From positions 1-64,000 of the forward strand of contig JAFMIR010000007.1 in the NCBI GenBank assembly GCA_017853885.1: 64,000 nucleotides of DNA, written 5' to 3'. The notes below the pieces were generated by a model. It was not told the origin of the DNA, ran no database searches, and was given only the letters and a program-made list of their open reading frames with translations. This document shows, in pieces, positions 45,969 to 54,483 of this stretch (positions are counted from its first letter, which is position 1; the number at the start of each line of letters is the position of its first letter). The DNA is from Prosthecobacter sp. (GTDB lineage: Bacteria > Verrucomicrobiota > Verrucomicrobiia > Verrucomicrobiales > Verrucomicrobiaceae). Made by a program: the position numbers and the translations under genes.

Positions 45969-45987
45969 TGATTGCTTTTATCAATCA
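45969..45987. promoter_or_regulatory. Inverted repeat upstream of the pectin/sugar cluster
   Basis: TGATTG and CAATCA are perfect six-base arms with a seven-base T-rich spacer, about 56 bases before the isomerase start. This is a reasonable place for a LacI/GntR-like site. The evidence is symmetry alone. Confidence 0.25.
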
Positions 45988-46042
45988 CATTCATCGAAAA
46001 GTAATCTTTTTTCTATCATGTAAAGGGTTCATCACTTTGACA

Positions 46043-46858
46043 ATGAACCGACTTTGCGTCCACACCGTCACTACAAAGCCTTTGAGCTTTGAGCAATGCC
46101 TCGCTGAATTTCCGAAGTACGGTGTGAGCGGCATCACCCTCTGGCGTCAGGCGCTTGAAGGCCGTGATTTGAACGCGGTGAAGCGCCAGACGGCTGATTC
46201 GGGCATGGACGTGGTCAGTTTGTGCCGCGGGGGCTTTTTCCCGGCCAAATCAGCCGCAGATCGGCAAAAGTCGATCGACGACAACTTCCTCGCGATCGAG
46301 CAGGCGCACGCGATTGGCGCTCCACTCATTGTTTTGGTCTGCGGAGCCGTTCCAGGGCAATCGTTGGTCGAATCGCGCCAACAGATCACCGACGGCATCG
46401 CGGCTTGTCTACCAGCGGCGGAGGCGGCGGGCGTGAAGCTCGCCATCGAGCCGCTACATCCGATGTATGCAGATGACCGCAGCGCGGTTAACACGATGCG
46501 TCAGGCGCATGAGATTTGTGATGCGCTGGGCTCGTCGAAGTCCGTCGGTATCGCGGTGGATGTGTATCACGTCTGGTGGGATCCGGAGTTGAAGTCGCAG
46601 ATTGATCTCGCCGGCCAAACCGGACGCCTGCATGCCTTCCATATCTGTGATTGGAAAACACCGACCACCGATCTCCTCAACGACCGCGGCCTGATGGGCG
46701 AAGGCTGCATCAACATCCGCGAAATTAGCGATTGGGTGGACGCCACCGGCTTCACCGGCCATCGCGAGGTCGAAATCTTCTCCCACAAATGGTGGAGCGG
46801 CGATCAAGGCGAGTTTCTCGATCAAATCGCCTCCAGCTACGCAAGGATTTACGCATGA
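46043..46858 (+). CDS. Sugar phosphate isomerase/epimerase (AP endonuclease-2-like TIM barrel)
   Basis: 271 residues from MNRLCVHTVTTKPLSFEQCLAEFPKYGVSGITLWRQALE; the frame opens 39 codons upstream with no signal. It is a xylose-isomerase-like TIM barrel (AP-endonuclease-2 family), with metal-ligand regions in VKLAIEPLHPMYADDRSAVNT, GIAVDVYHVWWDPEL, HAFHICDWK and GHREVEIFSHKWW. Such enzymes isomerise or epimerise sugars and keto-sugars; the substrate is not predictable. Its TGA overlaps the pectate lyase ATG (ATGA at 46855), so they are translationally coupled. Confidence 0.9.
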   Translation: MNRLCVHTVTTKPLSFEQCLAEFPKYGVSGITLWRQALEGRDLNAVKRQTADSGMDVVSLCRGGFFPAKSAADRQKSIDDNFLAIEQAHAIGAPLIVLVCGAVPGQSLVESRQQITDGIAACLPAAEAAGVKLAIEPLHPMYADDRSAVNTMRQAHEICDALGSSKSVGIAVDVYHVWWDPELKSQIDLAGQTGRLHAFHICDWKTPTTDLLNDRGLMGEGCINIREISDWVDATGFTGHREVEIFSHKWWSGDQGEFLDQIASSYARIYA

Positions 46859-48216
46859 AACACAGCTTTGCTCTACTTGTTATTCATTTCACAGCGGTGC
46901 ATGCCGCTGAGCCGCTGATCGCCTTTCCGGGTGCGGAAGGCTACGGTCGTTTCGCCAAGGGGGGGCGTGGCGGGGATGTTTATCATGTGACGAATCTCAA
47001 CGACAGCGGTTCGGGTAGTCTGCGGGATGCGATCAAGACGAAGAAGGTCGAGGTGCCGCGCACGGTGGTGTTTGATGTTGGCGGCACGATCGTGCTGGAG
47101 AAGGAACTGCGAGTCGAGGGCGTGAAAGGCCTCACTTTGGCCGGACAAACGGCTCCGGGAGGCGGTATCACCGTGCGGGATCATGGCGTTCAGTTCAACA
47201 AGTGCTCGGATGTGGTCGTGCGCTTCATGCGCTTTCGTCTTGGGGATGAAACGAAGACTTCGGAGGATGTGATCGGCTTCGGACCGGAGAAAAACGGCTG
47301 CACGGATGTGATCCTCGATCATGTGACGGCCACCTGGGGCATCGACGGCATCATGGATGTGTATGCGGCGGATCGTTTCACGATGCAGTGGTGCCTTTTC
47401 GGCGAGGCGCTGAATGACAGCACGCATCACAAAAAGCAGCCGCATGCGATGCTGATGTCCTTCCGCAAGATCAAGGGCAACATCAGCATCCATCACAACC
47501 TGCTCTTCAGCAGTCGCGACCGCCATCCGACGCTCGGCGGCTATCCACCGCCGGAGAGCGACGCGAGCTCGATCTTCGATTTCCGCAACAACGTGATCTA
47601 CAACTGGGAAGGCGCATGCAACCTCGCCACCGGCCGCTTCAATCTTGTCGCCAACTACTGGCGTCCGGGACCGAACACCGACTTCAAGCGCGACTTCTTC
47701 CCCATCGCGCCAAAAGCCGAGGTGCAGAACGTGACGACCGGCTTCCTCAACGGCAATGTCTTTGAATGGAAGCCCGAGTGGAACGCGGACAACTACGCCG
47801 CCTTCCAATGGGGCGTGCGCGGCGGCAAATACATCGGCGAGGTCACGAAGGAGAAATTTGCGAGGGTAGCCGAAGTTGTGCCAGTGAGCGAGCGACCAGC
47901 CACACAGAGCGCGGAAGCGGCCTACGAGCTTGTTTTGGCAAAAGCCGGAGCCAGCAAGGTGCGCGATGAGGCTGATCAACGCGTGATCACCGGTGTGAAG
48001 AGTCGCACGCATCGCCGAATTGATAGCCAAAAAGAAGTCGGCGGCTGGCCCCAGCTCGAATCTGGCACCGCGGCGGCTGATTCAGATCGCGATGGCATGC
48101 CCGACGCCTGGGAGAAAATGCATAGCCTCGATGCGAACGATCCCACCGATGGCAATGCCACGCTAAAAAATGGCTACACGAATCTCGAACGCTACCTCAA
48201 CGAACTCGCCTCCTGA
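46855..48216 (+). CDS. Pectate lyase (polysaccharide lyase family 1-like), secreted
   Basis: 453 residues with a Sec signal MKHSFALLVIHFTAVHAAE. The start follows AFPGAEGYGRFAKGGRGGDVYHVTNLNDSGSGSLRDAI, the standard opening of bacterial PL1 pectate lyases; VVFDVGGTIVL and LTLAGQTAPGGGITVRDHGVQ follow. The parallel beta-helix continues with ISIHHNLLFSSRDRHPTLGG and FRNNVIYNWEGACN. The end ADSDRDGMPDAWEKMHSLDANDPTDGNA is a calcium-binding dockerin/thrombospondin-like tail typical of Verrucomicrobia. The enzyme would cut polygalacturonate by beta-elimination. It is the central gene of a three-gene cluster, coupled to the isomerase before it and 22 bases from the oxidoreductase. Confidence 0.93.
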   Translation: MKHSFALLVIHFTAVHAAEPLIAFPGAEGYGRFAKGGRGGDVYHVTNLNDSGSGSLRDAIKTKKVEVPRTVVFDVGGTIVLEKELRVEGVKGLTLAGQTAPGGGITVRDHGVQFNKCSDVVVRFMRFRLGDETKTSEDVIGFGPEKNGCTDVILDHVTATWGIDGIMDVYAADRFTMQWCLFGEALNDSTHHKKQPHAMLMSFRKIKGNISIHHNLLFSSRDRHPTLGGYPPPESDASSIFDFRNNVIYNWEGACNLATGRFNLVANYWRPGPNTDFKRDFFPIAPKAEVQNVTTGFLNGNVFEWKPEWNADNYAAFQWGVRGGKYIGEVTKEKFARVAEVVPVSERPATQSAEAAYELVLAKAGASKVRDEADQRVITGVKSRTHRRIDSQKEVGGWPQLESGTAAADSDRDGMPDAWEKMHSLDANDPTDGNATLKNGYTNLERYLNELAS

Positions 48217-48238
48217 AATCTCTAACTCCACACCTCCT

Positions 48239-49390
48239 ATGAAAACACGCAGAATCGGCATCATCATGAACGGCGTCACCGGACGCATGGGAACCAATCA
48301 GCATCTTATCCGCTCCATCAAGGCGATCCGCGATCAGGGGGGAGTCAAAGTGGGCGACGACCTTGTCATCATGCCCGATCCCATCCTCACGGGACGCAAT
48401 CACGACAAGCTAGCGGACCTCGCGGCACGCACGGGTTTGACGCGCTTCACCACAGATGTCGATGCGGCGCTCGCGAATGCGGATGACGAGATCTTTTTCG
48501 ACGCCAGCGGCACACTGCAACGCGCGGGTTTCATCGAGAAGGCCGTGAAGGCGAAGAAAGCCATCTATTGCGAGAAACCGACTGCGGTAGAGACTTCCGA
48601 GGCGCTGCGTCTTGCCAAACTCTGCGAAGATGCAGGCGTCAAAAACGGTGTGGTGCAGGACAAGCTATGGCTGAGCGGCATCCGCAAATTCAAGCTACTG
48701 AAGGACCAGGGCTTCTTCGGTCGCATCCTCAGCGTGCGTGGCGAGTTCGGCTACTGGGTCTTCACCGGCATGGATGCGGATCAGCCAGCGCAGCGTCCAT
48801 CGTGGAACTACCGCAAGGAAGACGGCGGTGGCATCATCGTCGATATGCTCTGTCACTGGCGTTATGTGATTGATAATCTCTTTGGTAAAGTGAAGGCGGT
48901 TAGCTGCATGGGGGCCACGCACATCCCGCAACGCATGGATGAACGCGGCAAAACTTATGACTGCACCAGCGACGATGCCTGCTATGCGACCTTTGAATGC
49001 GAAGGTGGCGTGATCTGCCAGTTCAACAGCTCCTGGACCGTGCGCGTGCGTCGCGATGACCTGCTCACGATGCAGGTTGATGGCACGCACGGCAGCGCGA
49101 TCGTCGGTTTGCGAGACTGCTGGGTGCAAAGTGCAGGCATCACACCGCGCCCGATCTGGAACCCGGACATCCAGCAACCGATCAACTTCTTCGAAGGCTG
49201 GCAGAAGGTTCCTGATGCCACAACCTATGACAACGCCTTCAAAATCCAGTGGGAAGACTTCCTGCGCCATGTGGTGCTCGATACGCCGTTCCCATGGACG
49301 TTGCGCGAAGGTGCCAAAGGGGTGCAACTTGCCGAACTTGGCCTTCAGAGCTGGGCACAGCGAAAGTGGCTGCCAGTGAATGATCTGTGA
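48239..49390 (+). CDS. Gfo/Idh/MocA-family oxidoreductase of the pectin cluster
   Basis: 383 residues from MKTRRIGIIMNGVTGRMGTNQHL. The Rossmann loop GVTGRMG differs from the common GxGxxG but resembles that of other family members. The catalytic lysine motif is YCEKPTAVETSEA. The C-terminal domain shows KEDGGGIIVDMLCHWRYVIDNLFG with the conserved His. The length, context and loop suggest oxidation of an uronate- or pectin-derived sugar. It follows pectate lyase by 22 bases on the same strand, so all three genes are probably one transcript. The next sequence is an imperfect hairpin that could end it. Confidence 0.9.
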   Translation: MKTRRIGIIMNGVTGRMGTNQHLIRSIKAIRDQGGVKVGDDLVIMPDPILTGRNHDKLADLAARTGLTRFTTDVDAALANADDEIFFDASGTLQRAGFIEKAVKAKKAIYCEKPTAVETSEALRLAKLCEDAGVKNGVVQDKLWLSGIRKFKLLKDQGFFGRILSVRGEFGYWVFTGMDADQPAQRPSWNYRKEDGGGIIVDMLCHWRYVIDNLFGKVKAVSCMGATHIPQRMDERGKTYDCTSDDACYATFECEGGVICQFNSSWTVRVRRDDLLTMQVDGTHGSAIVGLRDCWVQSAGITPRPIWNPDIQQPINFFEGWQKVPDATTYDNAFKIQWEDFLRHVVLDTPFPWTLREGAKGVQLAELGLQSWAQRKWLPVNDL

Positions 49391-49510
49391 AGCAGGTGGC
49401 CTGTGTGTTCACGACTGTGTGAGATGCTTCTCATTTCATTCGCTTACCGCCGCCCGTTCATCCCCTTAAACGTTTCGTATGGGGTGCCAGTAGATGAAAA
49501 GTAGCGATCT

Positions 49511-49533
49511 GTAAGCGAGTCGAACTCGTTTAC
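49511..49533. terminator. Hairpin between the pectin cluster and purH
   Basis: GTAAGCGAGT and ACTCGTTTAC form a ten-base stem with one G-T pair and a three-base loop (CGA). It lies about 120 bases past the oxidoreductase stop and about 100 bases past the convergent purH stop, so it could stop transcription from either side. A short TTTT run lies about 10 bases beyond on the plus strand. The fold is clear; the role is inferred. Confidence 0.4.
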
Positions 49534-49631
49534 GCGTCGCTTTTCAGCTGCGCTTCCAACGGCAATTGCTTGGGCGGGACAGTGTGTGGCAAACAACCCT
49601 TGGGTTGAGTGTTAGATCCGTTCCTCCAAGA

Positions 49632-51170
49632 TCAATGCAGGAAGTGGCGGTAGCCGGTAAAGACCATGGCCATCTTCCGTTCGTCTGCTGCAGCGATGAC
49701 ATCGGCATCTTTGACGGAGCCGCCGGGTTGGATGGCAGCGGTGGCACCCGCATCGGCGGCAGCCATCAGACCATCAGGGAAGGGGAACATGGCATCGGAT
49801 GCCACGACGCTGCCTTTGAGGCTAAGGCCAGCTTCCTGTGCCTTCCATACGGCGATGCGGCAGGAATCCACGCGGCTCATCTGACCTGCGCCGATGGCGA
49901 GTGTGCGATCGTGGGTGGCAAACACGATGGCGTTGGATTTCACGTGCTTGACCACACGCCAACCGAAGCGCATCGCCTCAAGTTCGTCTCGTGTGGGAGG
50001 GCGGATTGTTTTGACCTTGTTCTCGAGATCGTCCAATCCGAGAGCACGAGGATCGCTGTCCATGACCATCACACCACCGGGAGCAGAGCGAATGATCGGC
50101 TCAGCCAGTGCCTCGGTGACCCCAGGTAGCATTTGAATGAGACGTAGATTCTTTTTCTTTTGAAGCAAGGCGCGTGCGTCGGCATCAAAATCGGGTGCGA
50201 TGATCACATCGGTGAAAATCTCCGAGATGATGCGGGCGAGGCCAAGTGTCATGCTGCGGTTCACGACGATGACGCCTCCGAATGGAGCTTGCTTATCGGT
50301 TTCAAAGGCCTTCTGCCAAGCCTCGCGCAGGTCTTCGTCGGCACAGCCGACACCACAGGGGTTTGTGTGCTTCAAGATGGCGACGGTGGGACGGCGGAAT
50401 TCGAGAGCTATTTCCGCTGCAGCTTGGATGTCGAGGACGTTGGTGTAGCTGAGGTCTTTGCCGTGTAGCTTCACGAAGTAGTCACCGAAGTTGCCATACA
50501 GAGACGTTTTTTGGTGCGGATTGTCTCCATACCGTAGTTCTGCGTAGAGAGGCAGGGAGAGGCTAAAGGTCTTGTGCGTGCTCTGCTCCTTGTTCAGGTA
50601 GGCAGCGATCGCCGTGTCATAGGCACCGGTGCGCTGGAAGACCTTGCAGGCTAGACGTTCGCGGGTCGCGAGACTGGTTTCACCTTCGTTTTCCTTCATC
50701 TCGTTTAGCACCACGGTGTAATCCGCTGGATCGGTGACGACAGTCACCCAACGGTGATTCTTAGCGGCACTGCGGAGCATGGATGGGCCTCCGATGTCGA
50801 TATTCTCGATGGCCTCCTCGAGGGTCACATCCTTCTTCGCAATGGTTTGCTCAAAGGGATAGAGGTTCACGACAACGAGATCGATAAGGGGAATGCTGTG
50901 TTTTTTGGCGTTGCGTTTGTCTTCGTCGTTGTCACGTCGCTGAAGCAGGCCGCCGTGAACCTTGGGGTGGAGAGTTTTAACGCGACCGTCAAACATCTCT
51001 GGGAAGCCCGTGTAGTCCGACACGTCGATCACCGTCAATCCAGCGTCTTTAAGGTGCTTCGCGGTGCCGCCGGTAGAAAGCAATTCCACATGGAGGGCGG
51101 CGAGACCTTTGGCGAAGTCAACAAGACCGGTTTTGTCTGAAACAGAGAGCAGGGCGCGGGCGATGGGCAT
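49632..51170 (-). CDS. purH: Bifunctional AICAR transformylase/IMP cyclohydrolase
   Basis: 512 residues from [23 protein letters not shown], the family start; the frame opens 17 codons earlier. The N-terminal IMP cyclohydrolase (MGS-like) domain has [14 protein letters not shown] and [14 protein letters not shown]. The C-terminal AICAR transformylase has [32 protein letters not shown], and the tail [40 protein letters not shown]. It does the last two steps of purine synthesis. It stands alone; the RF-like gene lies 60 bases upstream on the same strand. Confidence 0.97.
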   Translation of the reverse strand: MPIARALLSVSDKTGLVDFAKGLAALHVELLSTGGTAKHLKDAGLTVIDVSDYTGFPEMFDGRVKTLHPKVHGGLLQRRDNDEDKRNAKKHSIPLIDLVVVNLYPFEQTIAKKDVTLEEAIENIDIGGPSMLRSAAKNHRWVTVVTDPADYTVVLNEMKENEGETSLATRERLACKVFQRTGAYDTAIAAYLNKEQSTHKTFSLSLPLYAELRYGDNPHQKTSLYGNFGDYFVKLHGKDLSYTNVLDIQAAAEIALEFRRPTVAILKHTNPCGVGCADEDLREAWQKAFETDKQAPFGGVIVVNRSMTLGLARIISEIFTDVIIAPDFDADARALLQKKKNLRLIQMLPGVTEALAEPIIRSAPGGVMVMDSDPRALGLDDLENKVKTIRPPTRDELEAMRFGWRVVKHVKSNAIVFATHDRTLAIGAGQMSRVDSCRIAVWKAQEAGLSLKGSVVASDAMFPFPDGLMAAADAGATAAIQPGGSVKDADVIAAADERKMAMVFTGYRHFLH

Positions 51171-51230
51171 GGGCGGGGAGAGAGTCGGAGGGGCAGTTAA
51201 GGTGAAAATGCGGGGGTGCAAGGGGTTTGC

Positions 51231-51629
51231 TCAATCATCCCGTGGAGGGCGTCCGCGATTCTGTTTGATGCCGGCGCGGTGGCGTTTCGATTTGACGAGT
51301 TTTTTCTTCAGAGAATGGGGGCGTGGGCGGTTCTGGCGGCGGTTTTTTTCCTTGGCGTTTTGTGCCTTCAGCCTGTCGGCGGCGCGTTGGGCTTCGAAGC
51401 GGGCGCAGAGCTCCATCCGGGCGATGAGACGGTTTTGTGATTGAGAGCGTTCGCGCTGGCAGCGTATCTCGATGCCGCTGGGTATATGGCGCAGCACCAC
51501 GGTGGAGCTGGTCTTGTTGATTTTTTGCCCTCCGGCTCCGGTTCCGCGGATGAAGGACTCTTCCAAGTCCTCCTCACGGATGCGGAGGCTCCGCATTCGG
51601 GCGTTTAGACCATCTTCACTCTCGTTCAT
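51231..51629 (-). CDS. Peptidyl-tRNA hydrolase-like GGQ protein (RF-1 domain, ArfB-type)
   Basis: 132 residues from MNESEDGLNARMRSLRIREEDLEESF; the open frame runs further upstream but into the divergent thyA region. It has only the RF-1 catalytic domain: FIRGTGAGGQKINKTSSTVVLRHIPSGIEIRCQRERSQSQNR with GGQ, which hydrolyses peptidyl-tRNA in the ribosome. There is no codon-recognition domain. The C-terminal tail is long and basic (KNRRQNRPRPHSLKKKLVKSKRHRAG), as in ArfB/YaeJ, whose tail enters the empty mRNA channel of stalled ribosomes. It is therefore a likely ribosome rescue factor complementing the window's tmRNA. A release-factor-like role is an alternative. Confidence 0.88.
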   Translation of the reverse strand: MNESEDGLNARMRSLRIREEDLEESFIRGTGAGGQKINKTSSTVVLRHIPSGIEIRCQRERSQSQNRLIARMELCARFEAQRAADRLKAQNAKEKNRRQNRPRPHSLKKKLVKSKRHRAGIKQNRGRPPRDD

Positions 51630-51680
51630 GAAACGATCTTTGCTGTTTGAAATGGCACCCGCAACCGCTATGACAACGGA

Positions 51681-52478
51681 ATGGAAGAATACCACCGACT
51701 GCTGCGCAAGGTGCTCGAACAAGGCTCTTACCGTGAGGATCGCACGGGCACGGGCGCCTATTCCATTTTTGGTGAGCAGAGCCGCTATGATCTGCGCACG
51801 CATTTTCCGTTGGTGACCACCAAGAAACTGCATCTGCGTTCGATCATCCACGAGCTGCTATGGTTCATCAAAGGTGATACCAATGTGAAATACCTTCAGG
51901 ACAATAAAGTGACCATCTGGGACGAGTGGGCGGATGAGAAGGGCGACCTCGGGCCTGTGTATGGAGCTCAGTGGAGGCGCTGGCAGGGCGTGGACGATGC
52001 CACCCCGCATGATCAGATCGCCGATGTGGTCGAGTCACTGAAAAAGAATCCTTACAGCCGCCGACACATTGTGAGTGCGTGGAATGTCGGTCGCATTGGT
52101 GAGATGGCGCTACCGCCTTGCCACTGCCTGTTTCAATTCTTTGTCGATCAAGGCCACCTGAGCTGCCAGCTCTACCAGCGCAGTGCGGATCTTTTTCTTG
52201 GCGTTCCATTCAATATCGCCAGTTATGCGCTGCTCACGATGATGGTGGCGCAGGTGTGTGATCTGAAGCCCGGTGAGTTCGTTCACACCTTTGGTGACTT
52301 GCATCTTTACTCCAACCATATCGACCAAGCCCGCGAGCAGCTCTCACGCATGCCGCGTCCGCTGCCGCTGATGAAGATCAATCCCGAAGTAAGGCATCTC
52401 GATGACTTCAAGTTTGAGGATTTTACGCTGGAAGGCTACGATCCTCATCCGGTGATCAAGGCCCCAATCGCGGTGTGA
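51681..52478 (+). CDS. thyA: Thymidylate synthase
   Basis: 265 residues, standard ThyA, which uses methylene-tetrahydrofolate to make dTMP. Motifs: [54 protein letters not shown], the catalytic Cys in [13 protein letters not shown], the dUMP-binding [23 protein letters not shown], and the C-terminal [14 protein letters not shown]. It diverges from the RF-like gene and converges with the LpxH-like gene, whose stop is one base away. Confidence 0.98.
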   Translation: MEEYHRLLRKVLEQGSYREDRTGTGAYSIFGEQSRYDLRTHFPLVTTKKLHLRSIIHELLWFIKGDTNVKYLQDNKVTIWDEWADEKGDLGPVYGAQWRRWQGVDDATPHDQIADVVESLKKNPYSRRHIVSAWNVGRIGEMALPPCHCLFQFFVDQGHLSCQLYQRSADLFLGVPFNIASYALLTMMVAQVCDLKPGEFVHTFGDLHLYSNHIDQAREQLSRMPRPLPLMKINPEVRHLDDFKFEDFTLEGYDPHPVIKAPIAV

Positions 52479-52479
52479 A

Positions 52480-53298
52480 TCAGGGTAGTTCTGTTTGTAG
52501 GGCTTCCTTAGGTTCGCGGTGTGTTCGGCGGCAAAATTCCTCATAGTTGATTACCTCAAAATTTCCGTCGAAATGCTCGATGATGGCTGTCATCGACTCG
52601 ACCCAGTCGCCTGAGTTCAAATAGTGGATTTCACCGAGCATCTTGTCCGTGGGGGTATGGATGTGGCCACAGATCAGGCCCGCACATTGCCGCCAGCGGG
52701 CGAGTTCAACGACCTGTTCTTCCCAGCGGTGCATGGGGCTCACTGAAGCCTTCACTTTGGCCTTGGCCCATTTGGCCAGGGAGAAAGGCTCTTTGCCGAA
52801 GAGTTTACGCATCCAATCAATCACACGGTTGAATCGTAGCAGTGCGTTGTAGCCATAGCCACCGAGCTTGGCCAACCATGCGTGGTTCGTGGTCACCGCG
52901 TCGAAGCCATCACCATGCACCACAAGGTAGTCACCACGTGGGGTGGGGTGCAGATGTTCCTCAACAATGCTCAGATTGTCGAGCTGGATGGGGATGAAGC
53001 GTTCGAGGATGTCGTCATGATTGCCGCGGACGTAGATCACGTTTGTATTTTCCTTCTCCATTTTCCGCAGAACGGTGCGGATGAAGCCGGTGTGACCTTG
53101 GTTCCAGCCGCCGAGACGCTGAAGGTGCCACGCATCGATGATGTCGCCATTCAAGATGAGCTTCTCACAAGTGGTGTGACGCAGAAAATGGGCCGCTTGG
53201 AGAGCCTTGCTGTCCTTCATGCCCAGATGCACATCGGAAACGATCACCGTTTGCACTCGGAGCTTCGTTTTTTCGCGGATGGGATCGAGGTCGCTCAT
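52480..53298 (-). CDS. UDP-2,3-diacylglucosamine diphosphatase-like metallophosphoesterase
   Basis: 272 residues of the calcineurin-like fold with all five metal motifs: VSDVHLG, LNGDIIDAW, YVRGNHDD, VVHGDGFD and CGHIHTPT. It has the extra helices of LpxH-type UDP-diacylglucosamine pyrophosphatases (LAKLGGYGYNALLRFNRVIDWMRKLFG). The likely role is making lipid X in LPS synthesis; a function on another UDP-lipid is possible because it pairs with a glycosyltransferase. The start overlaps the glycosyltransferase stop by four bases, a coupled pair. Confidence 0.88.
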   Translation of the reverse strand: MSDLDPIREKTKLRVQTVIVSDVHLGMKDSKALQAAHFLRHTTCEKLILNGDIIDAWHLQRLGGWNQGHTGFIRTVLRKMEKENTNVIYVRGNHDDILERFIPIQLDNLSIVEEHLHPTPRGDYLVVHGDGFDAVTTNHAWLAKLGGYGYNALLRFNRVIDWMRKLFGKEPFSLAKWAKAKVKASVSPMHRWEEQVVELARWRQCAGLICGHIHTPTDKMLGEIHYLNSGDWVESMTAIIEHFDGNFEVINYEEFCRRTHREPKEALQTELP

Positions 53299-54416
53299 GC
53301 AGGGGTGGGGCTTGCCATGGCCAATTCGTGTTCAAACTGTTCGATGACTCGGCTCCAGCCGTGATGGCATGCTGAGTTACGGGCGACCTGACGCAGCGTG
53401 GTGTCTTTCCACTGAGTAGCGATGGCTTGAGTGCGGTTCACGAAGGCATCTTCATCGCCAAACGGCACCAGCCAACCGCTTTCACCATCGTTTATCAAAA
53501 GGCGGGCAGCGGCGTAATCAAAAGCCAGCACGCCGAGACCGCTCGCCATCGCCTCCAGCACCACATTGCCAAAAGTCTCGGTGATGCTAGGGAAGAGAAA
53601 CACATCCGCGCTTGCATAGTGCTCGGCCAAGTCCGTCCCAGCACGTGTGCCGGCATAGATGGCTTTCGGATGCTCACGGCGCATCGTCTCCAAACGCGGG
53701 CCATCGCCTACCAATACCAAGCGTGCGCGGGGTTCGTGGTTTCGCAGTGCTTCGAAGGCCCGAATGGCTAGTTGCAGGTTTTTCTCCGCAGCGATGCGGC
53801 CCACACAGATCGCCACGGGTGTCGCTGCATCAGCACCCCATGAGCGACGTAGCTCTGGGTTGCGGCGTTTGGGGTTGAACAGATCGGTGTCCACGCCGCG
53901 TCCCAGAACGCCGACATTTCGGATGCCCCACTGGGTCAGCATGGACGCCGTTTCTTGTGAAGGTGTGAGAGTGCGAGCCGTGGCGTTGTGGATGCTGCGC
54001 AGAATGCTTGAGGCTACAGTCTCCATGCCGGGAAAGTGATAGTCTTCTAAGTACGACTGAAAATTCGTATGAAAGCCACTCACCACCGGCAGGTGACGTT
54101 TGGCAGCCGCGCGGATGGCTGCGATACCCAGTGGGGTTTCTGTGGCTACGTAGAGCACCTCCGGTCGAAACGAGTCCAAAAGAATTCCCATCTCGCGCCT
54201 GGAGGCAAAGCCCATGCGCAGGGTTTCATAACCTGGCAAGGGCATCGAAGACATCACGTGCCGAGGCAATCCTAGCTCCTGTCCGAATGCCTCCAGTGTG
54301 GTGACCACTTCCACGGCATGACCACGCTTTGCCAAGCCTTCACTAAGCGTTTGCAGCGACTTCGCGACACCGTTGATGTCCGGTGGATAAGTGTCTGTGA
54401 CGACCAAGATGCGCAT
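53295..54416 (-). CDS. Glycosyltransferase family 4 (mannosyl-/glucosyltransferase-like)
   Basis: 373 residues from MRILVVTDTYPPDINGVAKSLQTLSEGL; the frame opens 51 codons earlier with unlikely sequence. It is a GT-B enzyme of the GT4 type resembling GDP-mannose-dependent alpha-mannosyltransferases such as MgtA/PimB-like proteins: VSGFHTNFQSYLEDY, LGRGVDTDLFNP, ICVGRIAAEKNLQLAIRAF, LVLVGDGPRLETMR, and the EX7E motif in SITETFGNVVLEAMASGLGVLAFDYAAARLLI. It shares an operon and overlap with the LpxH-like gene, which suggests a glycolipid or lipid-A decoration pathway in the membrane. Confidence 0.9.
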   Translation of the reverse strand: MRILVVTDTYPPDINGVAKSLQTLSEGLAKRGHAVEVVTTLEAFGQELGLPRHVMSSMPLPGYETLRMGFASRREMGILLDSFRPEVLYVATETPLGIAAIRAAAKRHLPVVSGFHTNFQSYLEDYHFPGMETVASSILRSIHNATARTLTPSQETASMLTQWGIRNVGVLGRGVDTDLFNPKRRNPELRRSWGADAATPVAICVGRIAAEKNLQLAIRAFEALRNHEPRARLVLVGDGPRLETMRREHPKAIYAGTRAGTDLAEHYASADVFLFPSITETFGNVVLEAMASGLGVLAFDYAAARLLINDGESGWLVPFGDEDAFVNRTQAIATQWKDTTLRQVARNSACHHGWSRVIEQFEHELAMASPTPA

Positions 54417-54483
54417 CAACCTAGAAAACAAGGCTGCTGAGCGCTTTCCAAGCAGCTTGCGTGACGAAAATGTCAGCTTGAGC

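Noticed and set aside
46873..48030. A 385-residue minus-strand frame
   Set aside because: It runs opposite the well-supported pectate lyase and has no recognisable motif.
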